Origin: Panacagrimonas perspica
GTDB taxonomy: Bacteria > Pseudomonadota > Gammaproteobacteria > Nevskiales > Nevskiaceae
Assembly: GCF_004364935.1 (NCBI RefSeq)
Contig: NZ_SOBT01000008.1
Coordinates: 1,057,534 to 1,121,533, forward strand
DNA length: 64,000 nt
Direction of reading: 5' to 3'
The notes under the pieces are model-generated. The model had not been told where the DNA came from. It worked only from the letters and a program-made list of their open reading frames with translations, and ran no database searches. Below, one piece after another: positions 50,814 to 59,686 of this stretch. A program made the position numbers and the translations under genes. Numbering within the stretch: position 1 is the stretch's first letter; each line of letters starts with the position of its first letter.

Positions 50814-52264
50814 GACGCGCCCCCGGTCAGAGCCACGGCTTCATGGGTGGCGACCGGCGCCTTCACGGTGCGCCACACATTCCAGGCCATCAGCAGCATG
50901 CCGCTGAAGAAAATCACACCGCCCACCAGGCGCATCGCATAGAAGGGATGGGTGGCTTTCAGCGACTCGACGAAGCTGTAGGTCAGCGTGCCGTCGGCCT
51001 CCGTCGCGCGCCACATCAGACCCTGCATCACGCCCGCGATCCACATTGCGACGATGTAAATGACGGTACCGACCGTCGCCAGCCAGAAGTGGACGTTTAT
51101 CGCCGCGACGCTGTGCATCGTCGGCTTGCCGACCAGGCGCGGGATCAGCATGTAGATCGATCCGAACGAGATCATCGCGACCCAGCCCAGCGCGCCGGCA
51201 TGGACGTGGCCGATGGTCCAGTCGGTGTAGTGCGAGAGCGCGTTGACCGTCTTGATGGACATCATCGGTCCCTCGAACGTGCTCATGCCGTAGAACGACA
51301 GCGAGACGATGAGGAACTTCAGGATCGGGTCGTCGCGCAGTTTGTGCCACGCCCCCGAGAGGGTCATCATCCCGTTGATCATGCCGCCCCACGATGGCGC
51401 GAGCAGGATCAGCGAGAACACCATGCCCAGCGACTGCACCCAGTCGGGCAGCGAGGTGTACATCAGGTGATGCGGACCCGCCCACATGTACACGCTGATC
51501 AGTGCCCAGAAATGCACAATCGACAGTCGGTACGAGTAGATCGGCCGGCCGACCTGCTTGGGCACGAAGTAATACATCATCCCGAGGAAGCCCGCGGTGA
51601 GGAAGAAGCCGACGGCGTTGTGGCCGTACCACCACTGCACCATCGCGTCGACGGCACCGGGATAGGCGCTGTAGGAACTGGTCAGCGAGATCGGGATCGC
51701 GGCGCTGTTGACGATGTGCAGGACCGCGACGGTCAGGATGAAGGCACCGTAGAACCAGTTGGCGACATAGATGTGCCCGACCGTGCGCTTCATGATCGTC
51801 CCGAAGAAGACGATGGCGTAGGCGACCCACACCACCGCCAGCAGGAGGTCGATCGGCCACTCGAGCTCGGCGTACTCCTTGGACTGGGTGATGCCCAGCG
51901 GCAGCGTCAGTGCAGCGAGCACGATCACGGCCTGGTAGCCCCAGAACGTGAACCGCGCCAGGTTCGGCGCGAACAGCGTGGCGCGGCAGGTCCGTTGCAC
52001 GACCCAGTACGAGGTCGCAAACAGCGCGCAGCCGCCGAACGCGAAGATCACCGCATTGGTATGCAATGGCCGCAGCCGGCTGTAGGTCAGCCACGGCGTA
52101 TCGAAGTTGAGCGCCGGCCACAGCAGCTCCGCGGCGATCCACACCCCGACGAGCATGCCCACCACGCCCCAGGCCACGGTCATGATGGAGAAGCCCAGCA
52201 CGACATCGTCCTGGTAGCGGACCGGTGCGGATGGGGGCACAACGCTTGTCTCGGACGTACTCAC
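50810..52264 (-). CDS. ccoN: cbb3 cytochrome c oxidase catalytic subunit CcoN
   Basis: A 484-residue subunit with twelve helices and the haem b/b3-CuB centre. Ligand regions are [49 protein letters not shown] (cross-linked Tyr) and [15 protein letters not shown] choose GTG at 52264, preceded by AAGGA; an ATG at 52327 lies at the edge of the FNR box and would be upstream of the FNR-dependent transcription start. It reduces O2 to water at high affinity. First gene of ccoNOQP. Confidence 0.96.
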   Translation of the reverse strand: MSTSETSVVPPSAPVRYQDDVVLGFSIMTVAWGVVGMLVGVWIAAELLWPALNFDTPWLTYSRLRPLHTNAVIFAFGGCALFATSYWVVQRTCRATLFAPNLARFTFWGYQAVIVLAALTLPLGITQSKEYAELEWPIDLLLAVVWVAYAIVFFGTIMKRTVGHIYVANWFYGAFILTVAVLHIVNSAAIPISLTSSYSAYPGAVDAMVQWWYGHNAVGFFLTAGFLGMMYYFVPKQVGRPIYSYRLSIVHFWALISVYMWAGPHHLMYTSLPDWVQSLGMVFSLILLAPSWGGMINGMMTLSGAWHKLRDDPILKFLIVSLSFYGMSTFEGPMMSIKTVNALSHYTDWTIGHVHAGALGWVAMISFGSIYMLIPRLVGKPTMHSVAAINVHFWLATVGTVIYIVAMWIAGVMQGLMWRATEADGTLTYSFVESLKATHPFYAMRLVGGVIFFSGMLLMAWNVWRTVKAPVATHEAVALTGGAS

Positions 52265-52326
52265 CTGGATTCCTTGGTTCTTCGACTCGGCGAGTGCGAT
52301 CTTCGGCAGGGCCGGTACGCCGAGCA

Positions 52327-52340
52327 TTGATTCAGGTCAA
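52327..52340 (-). promoter_or_regulatory. FNR/Anr box TTGATTCAGGTCAA (ccoN)
   Basis: Perfect box centred 69.5 bases before the ccoN GTG, identical to the spacing at ccoH. It overlaps the stop codon of the winged-helix gene upstream. Confidence 0.85.
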
Positions 52341-52847
52341 CCGTTTGATTGCGGGTTGCCGCAACGAATCTCGACCGGGTTGGGAGCCGCCCCGTGCCGG
52401 CGCGGCGCGTCGTTCACGAGCCCTCGTGGCGCCTCCCGGCAGCCGACGGGTTCGACAGGGCGGTCGATCGCGCGTGCCACGCGGCTGTCCGTCGCCTGCC
52501 CGGCGATCCAGCCCGCGCAGTTCGCGCCAGAACTTCAACGCGCCGACCAGTCGACCGAGTCGTCGTGGCAGGATCGCGAGCGATTCGATCAGCCCGATCA
52601 CCGAGTACGCGGACCGGTGTCCCATGTCGGTGAGCACGAGAAACTGGTGTCCCCGCACGCGATCGACCTCGATGAATCCCATCGATTCGAGACGCTCCAG
52701 ACTGCGGCCGAGATCCCGTCTGCGCAGACCGTAACGGCTCCACTGCGCGCGCAGCTCGCGAAGCTCCACCCGCTCCTGCGCAGCCAGGTGCGCGGATCTC
52801 AGGAAACTCATCACTGCCAGATTGGCGCGAAAGATGGGGAAGTACAT
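52332..52847 (-). CDS. Small winged-helix-like protein B, paralogue of 32490-33053
   Basis: A 171-residue protein. Its first 105 residues align without gaps to protein [74 protein letters not shown]. The pattern is helix, helix, beta wing, then helix; I take it for a winged-helix DNA-binding fold. The C-terminal 60 residues are Arg/Pro-rich and less convincing. ATG at 52847 lies 64.5 bases from a one-mismatch FNR box. It precedes ccoN and may be co-transcribed. Function unknown. Confidence 0.7.
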   Translation of the reverse strand: MYFPIFRANLAVMSFLRSAHLAAQERVELRELRAQWSRYGLRRRDLGRSLERLESMGFIEVDRVRGHQFLVLTDMGHRSAYSVIGLIESLAILPRRLGRLVGALKFWRELRGLDRRAGDGQPRGTRDRPPCRTRRLPGGATRARERRAAPARGGSQPGRDSLRQPAIKRLT

Positions 52848-52904
52848 GGCCAGGGCCCGGACGTAGGTTCGGCACCACCCTGTGCGTATCCCGCCGCCCG
52901 CGCA

Positions 52905-52918
52905 TTGACGCAGAGCAA
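52905..52918 (-). promoter_or_regulatory. FNR-like box TTGACGCAGAGCAA
   Basis: One half-site is perfect, the other reads AGCAA. Centre 64.5 bases before the winged-helix gene. It lies 64 bases from the next box, which faces the usp gene. Confidence 0.55.
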
Positions 52919-52981
52919 TGCGACGCGGCGGGCGTCGCCGACATGGGCAAGCGAATAACAGCTCGTGTCCCTGCCCGGTGT

Positions 52982-52995
52982 TTGACCTGGATCAA
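52982..52995 (+). promoter_or_regulatory. FNR/Anr box TTGACCTGGATCAA (usp)
   Basis: Perfect box, centre 60.5 bases before ATG 53049. Confidence 0.82.
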
Positions 52996-53048
52996 CGCGG
53001 ACCGATCCCCGCGACGGCAGGCTGCATTCGTCCCTGGAGATGAACGTA

Positions 53049-54029
53049 ATGAAGACGATCCGTCGCATCCTGCTGATCCTCGACGCCTCCCTGTCCCGCA
53101 CCCCGGCCGTCGAACGGGCCGTGGCCTTTTCCCGGAAGACCGGCGCCTCTCTTTGGGTGGGCCTGTTCGATCGTGGACCGCGCCTGGGCGTGCTGGGCAT
53201 TCTCGATCGTGCGGATGCGCGTCACATCGAGAACATGATGCGTGACCAGATGAGCACGAAACTGGATGATCTGAAGCGGCAGCTGTCGGAGGACGGCCTC
53301 ACCGTCCACACGATCGACGACCGCGAAGCCCCTTCGGTCGAGAACATTCTCCGGCAGGTGGCAGAGGCGCAGATTGACCTGATCGTCAAGGATGTCGGCC
53401 ACGAGTCGGCATTGCGCCGCCTGGTGTTCCTGCCTCTCGACTGGGAGCTGCTGCGCAATTCTCCTGTCCCGATGTGGATGGTCGGCGCGCAAGCGCGCCC
53501 GGGGCTGCTTCCCCAGCGAATAGTCGCCGCGGTCGATCCGCTGAACCCCGAACACGGCGCGGGACCGCTGAACGATCGTCTTCTCGACATCGCCGGCAGC
53601 TTCGCTGCGGCCGGGTCGGGTCACGTCCGTGTCTTCACCGCGTTCGGTGGCCTACCCGCGGCCCTGCGGGGGCTGGATCCGAACGGCTTGTCGATCAGTC
53701 AATCCTACGAAGAGTTATATGACCGCCTGCGCAAGGAGCACCGGCAACAGTTCGACGCATTGCTCAAGCGTCATGCCATGACCAACGATGACGCCGTCGT
53801 GCTTTTTGGGCCTGCCGCTCCGACCCTGCTCGATGCCCTGGAGGACTACCAAGCTGACGCCCTGGTGGTGGGCACGATCCGCCGGCGCGGTATCGACCGG
53901 TTGCTCATGGGCAGCACCGTGGAGCGGCTGATCGGCGAAGCGCCATGCGACCTCGTCGCCGTGCCGGCCGTTGCGCAAACCGTTACCGTGATGCCGCCAT
54001 GCAAAGAGGAGCCATTCGCGGTGATGTGA
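53049..54029 (+). CDS. Tandem universal stress protein
   Basis: A 326-residue two-domain Usp (about 1-145 and 155-300). The second domain has GTIRRRGIDRLLMGSTVERL, the ATP-type motif. ATG at 53049 is preferred over 53040, which touches its own GGAG. It resembles the gene at 38324 in size and layout. A perfect FNR box drives it. Confidence 0.88.
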   Translation: MKTIRRILLILDASLSRTPAVERAVAFSRKTGASLWVGLFDRGPRLGVLGILDRADARHIENMMRDQMSTKLDDLKRQLSEDGLTVHTIDDREAPSVENILRQVAEAQIDLIVKDVGHESALRRLVFLPLDWELLRNSPVPMWMVGAQARPGLLPQRIVAAVDPLNPEHGAGPLNDRLLDIAGSFAAAGSGHVRVFTAFGGLPAALRGLDPNGLSISQSYEELYDRLRKEHRQQFDALLKRHAMTNDDAVVLFGPAAPTLLDALEDYQADALVVGTIRRRGIDRLLMGSTVERLIGEAPCDLVAVPAVAQTVTVMPPCKEEPFAVM

Positions 54030-54745
54030 TCCGGTTCGCGCCCGCGTCGACCTGGATTGACCTCCCGCGAACGTCCCCGTCCGGCTACAGCCGGTTCCAC
54101 TCGTCGAGTCCAAAGTCTATGAGCGGACGCCCCGAGCACCTCTGCCGTCGACTGAGTCGGAGATTCTGCATCTGCGGCGATCCGCGCTTCCGGGAGACGC
54201 GATGTGCGGAATCCCAGCGCCATTCTGGAGTATGGCCACGGAAGGACAGCTGCAGAGAGAGACACTGATCGACGATCGCAGGAACGTTGCCGTTGGGATC
54301 GAAGGTCCGATAGGCGACGGGATGCCGATGCCACTGCTTGATATTGGCCGGCATCACGCGGTGCGGGATTCCCGGTTGTTCGACGAATGCCGGCGCCTTG
54401 GCCCGTTGTTCGCCGACAAGATGTGGAGGTCGACCACGTCGCGCCCTGCCTAGCGCCTTGTGCATGATCCCTCGGCGGCGACGACCCTGCTCGCGACGAT
54501 CACTCGCATCGCTCATGCCTCGCGGCACTTGCGGGTCTGGCGCGACGGTGTGTCCTCGATCCGTCGCACGAGACCATCGTGGAGGGGCGACATCGCGTGC
54601 GCGGTGTTGCGGTCCAGGGTGATGCGGTGCGCACGGGAGATGCCCGCAGGATTTGGTTCTGCGGCTTGCCGATTGCGCGGACGAACCCCGGGACTGCCGC
54701 CCAGTGGAAGCAGGCCCGCGAGCGCATCTACCGACGGGGTCGAGT
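54030..54745. other. Gap without a confident gene
   Basis: These 716 bases lie between a usp gene and the end of ompW. Frames are open on several strands but none has a start with a ribosome-binding site and a recognisable protein. The best is a plus-strand frame ending at about 54760 (VLDPSHETIVEGRHRVRGVA and TAAQWKQARERIYRRG), which lacks a clear start. It may hold a decayed gene. Confidence 0.45.
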
Positions 54746-55351
54746 TCAGAAGCGGTAGCCGACCGAGATCCCGAACCCGATAGGATCGATCTTGACCTTG
54801 CCGATCGATGTTCCGTCCAGGTGCGCCTTCGCGTCGATGTCGATGTAGCGCACGTCGAAGCTCAGTGACAGCGGTGGTGCGATGTCGATGTCCAGGCCAG
54901 CAACGGCAGCCACGCCGAACGAATCGTCGAGCTTGAGCTTGGCGCCATCCAGTGCCCCCTGGGTCTTCTCCTGGAAGAACGTCGTGTAGTTCAGGCCGGC
55001 GCCCACGAACGGGTGCCATGTCTTGGCGACGTCCGGGTACCACACGAGGGACAGTGTCGGCGGAAGATGCTGTGTGCTGGCGACCTTGTCGTCGGTCGAA
55101 TTGAGCGTGATGTCGTGCTCGAATGGAAACGCGACCAGCAGATCCACCGCAAGCGTCGGCGCGACAAAATAGGAGGCGCTCGCAGTGATTCCGCCCGTGC
55201 CCTCGACACCGACGACGTCGTGATTGTGATTCTTCGGCTCGACCCAATGCGCACCGAGGCGCGTGATCCAGTCTCCGGTCTCGTAGGCCATCGCAGTCGG
55301 ACAGAGCACGGCCGCCAGAATACCGGCGGCGATGCGAATACGGGTTTCCAC
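54746..55351 (-). CDS. ompW: Outer-membrane protein OmpW
   Basis: A 201-residue eight-strand beta barrel with signal peptide (cut after AMA near 22). Motifs DWITRLGAHWVEPKN, YFVAPTLAVDLLVAFPF, PFVGAGLNYTTFF and the last strand IGFGISVGYRF are those of OmpW. OmpW is a narrow channel induced without oxygen in enterobacteria and linked to uptake of small hydrophobic compounds. An FNR-like box lies 74.5 bases upstream. Confidence 0.92.
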   Translation of the reverse strand: METRIRIAAGILAAVLCPTAMAYETGDWITRLGAHWVEPKNHNHDVVGVEGTGGITASASYFVAPTLAVDLLVAFPFEHDITLNSTDDKVASTQHLPPTLSLVWYPDVAKTWHPFVGAGLNYTTFFQEKTQGALDGAKLKLDDSFGVAAVAGLDIDIAPPLSLSFDVRYIDIDAKAHLDGTSIGKVKIDPIGFGISVGYRF

Positions 55352-55418
55352 GATTTTTCTCCCAAGGTGATCGGCATGATTGCCGCACCCAATGTGCGAT
55401 CAGGCCAGCGCGGCGGCG

Positions 55419-55432
55419 TTGATCGGGATCAG
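55419..55432 (-). promoter_or_regulatory. FNR-like box TTGATCGGGATCAG (ompW)
   Basis: Thirteen of fourteen bases fit TTGAT-N4-ATCAA; centre 74.5 bases before the ompW ATG. Confidence 0.65.
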
Positions 55433-55470
55433 CCTCGCAGGGCGCCAAACCTCTTCGCGAATGATCCAGG

Positions 55471-56367
55471 TCAGTGCGCCGTCGCGAGGAGCTCGCTCAC
55501 CGCCGTTGCGACGTCTTGCAGAACATCGATGCGGTTGCTGGCGTGCGTCACGGTGTTGCAACTGACGATGGTCCGTGCGCCCGCTTCGGTCACGACGCTC
55601 CAGGCATCGCCCGCGAAAAGGCCGTGCACGCAGATGCAAACGGGCGCCGGATGACCATGTCGTTGCAGCAGAGCGATCGCAGCGGCCTGTGTGCGCCCTG
55701 TCGCGACGATGTCGTCGACCAGCACGGCGCGATGACCTGCACCGACCTGCAGCGCGTTCGCCTCGACTGTCACGTCGCGATCTCCGTAACGATGCTTGGT
55801 CAGCATGCGATAAGGGCAATCGACCAGCGTCGCGATGGCCGACACCCATTGCTCGCTTTCGGCATCGGGACCGATGAGCAGCGGATCGAGGACTTCGGAC
55901 CGTATCCAGCGCGCGATCGCGGGAGCAGCGGGCACGACGCGGATCGGAATCGGGTACACCTGCTCGAGCAGAGGAATGCGATGAAGATGGGGATCCACCG
56001 TCACCAACCCGTCGAAGCAGCTTGAGAGCAATGACGCGACATGGCGCGCACTGATGCCCTCGCCCTGCGCGAACACCGTGTCCTGACGCATGTAGGGAAG
56101 ATAGGGCGCGACCAGAAGCACGCGCGCGGCGCCCATGTCGTGGAGGGTCCGCGCCGCCAGGAACAGTTTGACCAGCTTGTCGTCGGGCCGGTCCAGGGTG
56201 CAGGCCACGACCACCGTCTTGTGCAGCACGGGTGACAGGAAGCGCACGTACGTTTCGCCATCCGCGAATGCCCGGAACACGCATTCGCCGCGTTCGACTC
56301 CGGCATGCAGGCACAGCGCTTCGACCAGGGCTTCGTTGCCCGGAACACCGAAGATCACCGCGGTCAT
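55471..56367 (-). CDS. prs: Ribose-phosphate pyrophosphokinase (PRPP synthetase) homologue
   Basis: A 298-residue PRPP synthetase: FADGETYVR flexible loop, PYMRQDTVFAQGE (ATP contact), and the PRPP-binding VLVDDIVATGRT. It is shorter than housekeeping Prs (about 315) and lacks its PREP segment, like archaeal-type enzymes. Its ATG overlaps the AMP phosphorylase stop. Last gene of the operon begun at 59523. Confidence 0.88.
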   Translation of the reverse strand: MTAVIFGVPGNEALVEALCLHAGVERGECVFRAFADGETYVRFLSPVLHKTVVVACTLDRPDDKLVKLFLAARTLHDMGAARVLLVAPYLPYMRQDTVFAQGEGISARHVASLLSSCFDGLVTVDPHLHRIPLLEQVYPIPIRVVPAAPAIARWIRSEVLDPLLIGPDAESEQWVSAIATLVDCPYRMLTKHRYGDRDVTVEANALQVGAGHRAVLVDDIVATGRTQAAAIALLQRHGHPAPVCICVHGLFAGDAWSVVTEAGARTIVSCNTVTHASNRIDVLQDVATAVSELLATAH

Positions 56368-57875
56368 GGCGATCCAATCTCCAGAATCTTCGGATTGCGC
56401 AGTGCGTAGGCTGCCGCGTACTCGAGTTCACCAGGGCTTTGCGCGTGGATCGTGTAGAGCGGCTGTCCGACGACGACAGCTTGTCCAAGCTGCGCCTGCA
56501 GGACCAGGCCGGCCGACGGTGACGCGGGCGCACCCGCAAGCTTGGCGACTCGTCCGAGCCGGCGGTTGTCGATCGCCTGGACCGCGCCGGCCTGAGTGGC
56601 GACGATATCCTTGCGGTAGTTCGCTCGACGGGGTTCGCGACGGCCGCCCTGCGCGTCGCAGATCGATTCGAACTTTCGTGCCGCCGCCCCGGACGCGAGC
56701 AGATGGGCGGCCCTGGCCGGCCCCTCACCGGCGACGCAACGGCCGCCGATCTCCAGCATGCGCGCCGCGATCTGCAGCGCGCGTGCTCGCAGGAGCGCGC
56801 AGGCGGTGGGTGCGTTGTGCAGCACGTCGAGGACGTCCAGCGCCTCGAGCGCGGGCCCTATGCCGAATCCGACCGGTTGGCTGCCGTCCGTGAACAAGCA
56901 CTCCACCCGCAGGTCGAACGCGCCGCCCAGCGACGTAAGAGTCCGGGCCAGGCGGGCTGCTGCCTCATGACTGCGCAGCTTCGCGGTAGGACCCACCGGG
57001 ATGTCGACCACCAGGTGGGTGGAACCCGCCGCAACCTTCTTGGAGATGACTGAGGCCGCAAGCTGGGCGTCGCTGTCGAAATCGAGTGGACGTTCGACCT
57101 GGATCAGCAGATCGTCTGCGGGACTCAGGGCGATTGCGCCGCCCCACACCACGCAGCCTCCCTCCCGCTCTACAACCCGGCGCATGTGTTCGAGCGTCAG
57201 CGTCACGGGTGCCAGCACTTCCATGGCATCGGCCGTCCCGGCGGGCGACGTGATCGCCCTTGACGAAGTCTTCGGAACGGTCAGTCCGCCGGCAGCGGCG
57301 ATGGCAACCACGATCGGCGTCGTGCGATTGCCCGGCAGTCCGCCCACGCAGTGCTTGTCCATCACCGGACGCTGGTGCCAAGCCAGTCGCGTGCCCGCGT
57401 CGACCATGGCCCGGGTCAACTGCAGGGTCTCCGCCGGACTCATGCGATCGCCCGCACACGCCGTGACGAAGGCTGCGGTCTCTACGGAAGAATAGTGTCC
57501 GGCACTGAGGTCGCGCACGATCGCGTCCAGCTCGGCGCCCGTGAAGCGTCCACCGTAGATCTTCCGTCGTACCGCGGAGAAGGACTCGACCGCCTCCGGA
57601 TGGGACAGGCTCACGGTGTCGCCGGCAGCAGCGCCCAATGCCACCCAGGCCGACTCAGACAGGCCAGCCTGGCGATCACCAATCAGGTCACCGTGAACGA
57701 TGTTGAGCGAGGCGACGATTTCGCGCTGCCCGCAGGCCACGCGCACGCGCGACAGTGCGCGCAGGCCTTCTGCCCGGCAGACGGTGCTTTCCGAGCGGAG
57801 GAAGACGACGTATTCCCGGTAGGTATCGATGCCCAGGCGCCGGGCGAAGAGTTCGGCAGGGCCCTGGATCGTCAT
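56364..57875 (-). CDS. AMP phosphorylase-type nucleoside phosphorylase
   Basis: A 503-residue member of the thymidine phosphorylase superfamily. The segments DKHCVGGLPGNRTTPI and KTSSRAITSPAGTADAMEVL match AMP phosphorylases, not DeoA, and the length with an extra N-terminal domain (about 1-90) matches the archaeal AMP phosphorylase. The enzyme splits AMP with phosphate into adenine and ribose 1,5-bisphosphate. ATG at 57875 shares a base with the nuclease stop. In Archaea the product goes to RuBisCO; no RuBisCO or isomerase is seen here. Confidence 0.88.
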   Translation of the reverse strand: MTIQGPAELFARRLGIDTYREYVVFLRSESTVCRAEGLRALSRVRVACGQREIVASLNIVHGDLIGDRQAGLSESAWVALGAAAGDTVSLSHPEAVESFSAVRRKIYGGRFTGAELDAIVRDLSAGHYSSVETAAFVTACAGDRMSPAETLQLTRAMVDAGTRLAWHQRPVMDKHCVGGLPGNRTTPIVVAIAAAGGLTVPKTSSRAITSPAGTADAMEVLAPVTLTLEHMRRVVEREGGCVVWGGAIALSPADDLLIQVERPLDFDSDAQLAASVISKKVAAGSTHLVVDIPVGPTAKLRSHEAAARLARTLTSLGGAFDLRVECLFTDGSQPVGFGIGPALEALDVLDVLHNAPTACALLRARALQIAARMLEIGGRCVAGEGPARAAHLLASGAAARKFESICDAQGGRREPRRANYRKDIVATQAGAVQAIDNRRLGRVAKLAGAPASPSAGLVLQAQLGQAVVVGQPLYTIHAQSPGELEYAAAYALRNPKILEIGSP

Positions 57876-59233
57876 CAGACTTCGACGCTCTCCAGGTACT
57901 CGGGAATCGTGCAGTCCCAGCCGAGGGATTCCTGGATCCGCAGCCTCAGTGCATCGGCCGCGGCAGGCTCCCCATGGGTCAGGTAAGTCTTGCCCGGTGG
58001 CGAACTCGTGGTCTCGAGCCATCGGATCATCTCGGCGTAGTCGGCGTGAGCGGACAGGTTGCTGATCGAGACCACTTCGGCCCGAACCGGCACGTGTTCT
58101 CCGTGAATCTTCAAGGTGTCAGCGCCCGCCAGCAGGGCAGCACCGCGCGTGCCTCCAGCCTGAAAGCCCGTCAGCACGATCGCGTTCGCCGGGTCGGGTG
58201 CGAATGCGCGCAGGTGATGGATCACGCGTCCTCCGGTGGCCATGCCACTTCCCGCGATCAGGATCATCGGATCCCGTCGCAGGTTCAGCGCCCGCGACTC
58301 CTCGACCGTGTTGACCATCCGCGCCACGCCGCACATCTGCGCGCACTGATCCGCGCTGAGTCGATGCTCGCGGTGATGGCGTCGATAGATCGCCGTCGCA
58401 TCGATCGCCATCGGACTGTTCAGGTAGATCGGAATCGCACGCGGAATCCCGCCGTTTTCGCGCAGGCAATGCAGGTACCAGAGAAGGGTCTGCGCCCGTC
58501 CGACCGAGAAGGCCGGCACGACCACGACACCGCCACGATCTGCCACCCTGCGCACGACCTGCCCCAAAGCGACCTGGGGATCCGCGGGGTCGTGCAGACG
58601 ATCTCCGTAGGTGGATTCGAGGATGAGCACGTCCGCCGAGGGGGGACGTGAAGGCTCGCGCATGATCGCGTCGCCTGGCCGTCCGACGTCGCCGCTGAAC
58701 AGAACGCGCCGATGGCCGTCGTCGATGAGAATCATGGCGCTGCCGAGCAGGTGACCGGCCGGCAGCATCCGCACATTCAGGCCGGGCAAGGGTTCGAAGT
58801 CGGCATCCATGTCGCGCACGACGAATTGCTCGAGGACGCGCACGGCGTCGGCCTCGGTGTACAGCGGCTTGGCGGGCGAGTGCTTCGAGTAATGCCGGCG
58901 ATTCGCCCGCTCCGCGTCTTCTTCCTGGATGCGTCCGCTGTCGGGCAGCAGGATCCTGCAAAGGTCTCGCGTAGCTTTGGAGCACAGGATCGGTCCGGCG
59001 AACCCACGGCGCATCAGGAGCGGCAAGTAGCCCGAGTGGTCCAGGTGCGCGTGGGTGAGCAGCACTGCCTCGATTGCGGCGGGATCGAACGGCGGCCGAG
59101 CCCAGTTGCGCAGTCGCAGCTGTTTGTAGCCCTGGAAAAGGCCACAATCGACCAGCAGGCGCCGATCGCGATGCGTGAGCACGTAACGGGAACCGGTGAC
59201 GGTTCCCGTTGCGCCGCAGAACTGGATCTTCAT
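57875..59233 (-). CDS. Beta-CASP metallo-beta-lactamase RNase/exonuclease
   Basis: A 452-residue beta-CASP enzyme. Metal motifs LTHAHLDHSGYLP and GSAMILIDD, the SGDVGRPGDAI strand, and C-terminal SGMATGGRVIHHL and LSAHADYAEM are complete, so it should hydrolyse RNA. Bacterial and archaeal members act as endo- or 5'-exonucleases. Coupled to AMP phosphorylase, it may feed RNA breakdown into nucleotide salvage. Confidence 0.9.
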   Translation of the reverse strand: MKIQFCGATGTVTGSRYVLTHRDRRLLVDCGLFQGYKQLRLRNWARPPFDPAAIEAVLLTHAHLDHSGYLPLLMRRGFAGPILCSKATRDLCRILLPDSGRIQEEDAERANRRHYSKHSPAKPLYTEADAVRVLEQFVVRDMDADFEPLPGLNVRMLPAGHLLGSAMILIDDGHRRVLFSGDVGRPGDAIMREPSRPPSADVLILESTYGDRLHDPADPQVALGQVVRRVADRGGVVVVPAFSVGRAQTLLWYLHCLRENGGIPRAIPIYLNSPMAIDATAIYRRHHREHRLSADQCAQMCGVARMVNTVEESRALNLRRDPMILIAGSGMATGGRVIHHLRAFAPDPANAIVLTGFQAGGTRGAALLAGADTLKIHGEHVPVRAEVVSISNLSAHADYAEMIRWLETTSSPPGKTYLTHGEPAAADALRLRIQESLGWDCTIPEYLESVEV

Positions 59234-59250
59234 GGCCCGTCAGTTCGCGC

Positions 59251-59523
59251 TCACAGGGCGCGCACCGCCTCGCGCAGGTCACGGTAGGTCTTGCGCAGGA
59301 CCTCCGCCGTCAGGCTCGCGGCCGCCCCGAGTTCGGCACGCGATTTTCCCGCCGCCGCACGAACCGCAAGGACCTCGTCCTCGATGTCGTGCCAGCGCGC
59401 TTCGGCCTCGTTCCAGCGATCGGCCATCTCCGCCTTGAACAGGTGTGCCTGCAAGCGCAATTCGTCGCGCAAGCCCGCAAGTGAGTCGACATCGAATACG
59501 GATCGGGAATGTGCATTTGTCAT
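59251..59523 (-). CDS. Small coiled-coil protein heading the nuclease operon
   Basis: A 90-residue helical, charged protein (FDVDSLAGLRDELRLQAHLF, then MADRWNEAEARWHDIEDEVL) with heptads and no Cys. It lies 17 bases before the beta-CASP gene and 61.5 bases after an FNR box centre. Helical bundles of this kind occur with stress proteins; I do not recognise it. Confidence 0.75.
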   Translation of the reverse strand: MTNAHSRSVFDVDSLAGLRDELRLQAHLFKAEMADRWNEAEARWHDIEDEVLAVRAAAGKSRAELGAAASLTAEVLRKTYRDLREAVRAL

Positions 59524-59577
59524 GGAGCGATCTCCGGTGGGGAGACTCCACTCTGGTTCCGGCCACGATCCGGAGCA

Positions 59578-59591
59578 TTGACCTGGATCAA
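59578..59591. promoter_or_regulatory. FNR/Anr box TTGACCTGGATCAA (divergent)
   Basis: Perfect box, identical to the one at 52982. Centre 61.5 bases before the coiled-coil gene and 102.5 before the BON-domain gene, so it probably serves the minus-strand operon and perhaps both. Confidence 0.82.
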
Positions 59592-59686
59592 GGATTCATG
59601 CCGTGACGGACGGCATGCTGGACTCGTTCGAATCGACTGCGATTCCCCGCGGAATCTTCCGAATCCATCCAGCAGAGGGCCACGAC

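Noticed and set aside
50843-52330. 495-codon plus-strand open frame opposite ccoN
   Set aside because: Antisense shadow of ccoN with biased composition; no family features.
55461-55474. ATGATCCAGGTCAG, FNR-like
   Set aside because: Both outer positions mismatch and it lies at the end of prs; the better box at 55419 explains ompW.
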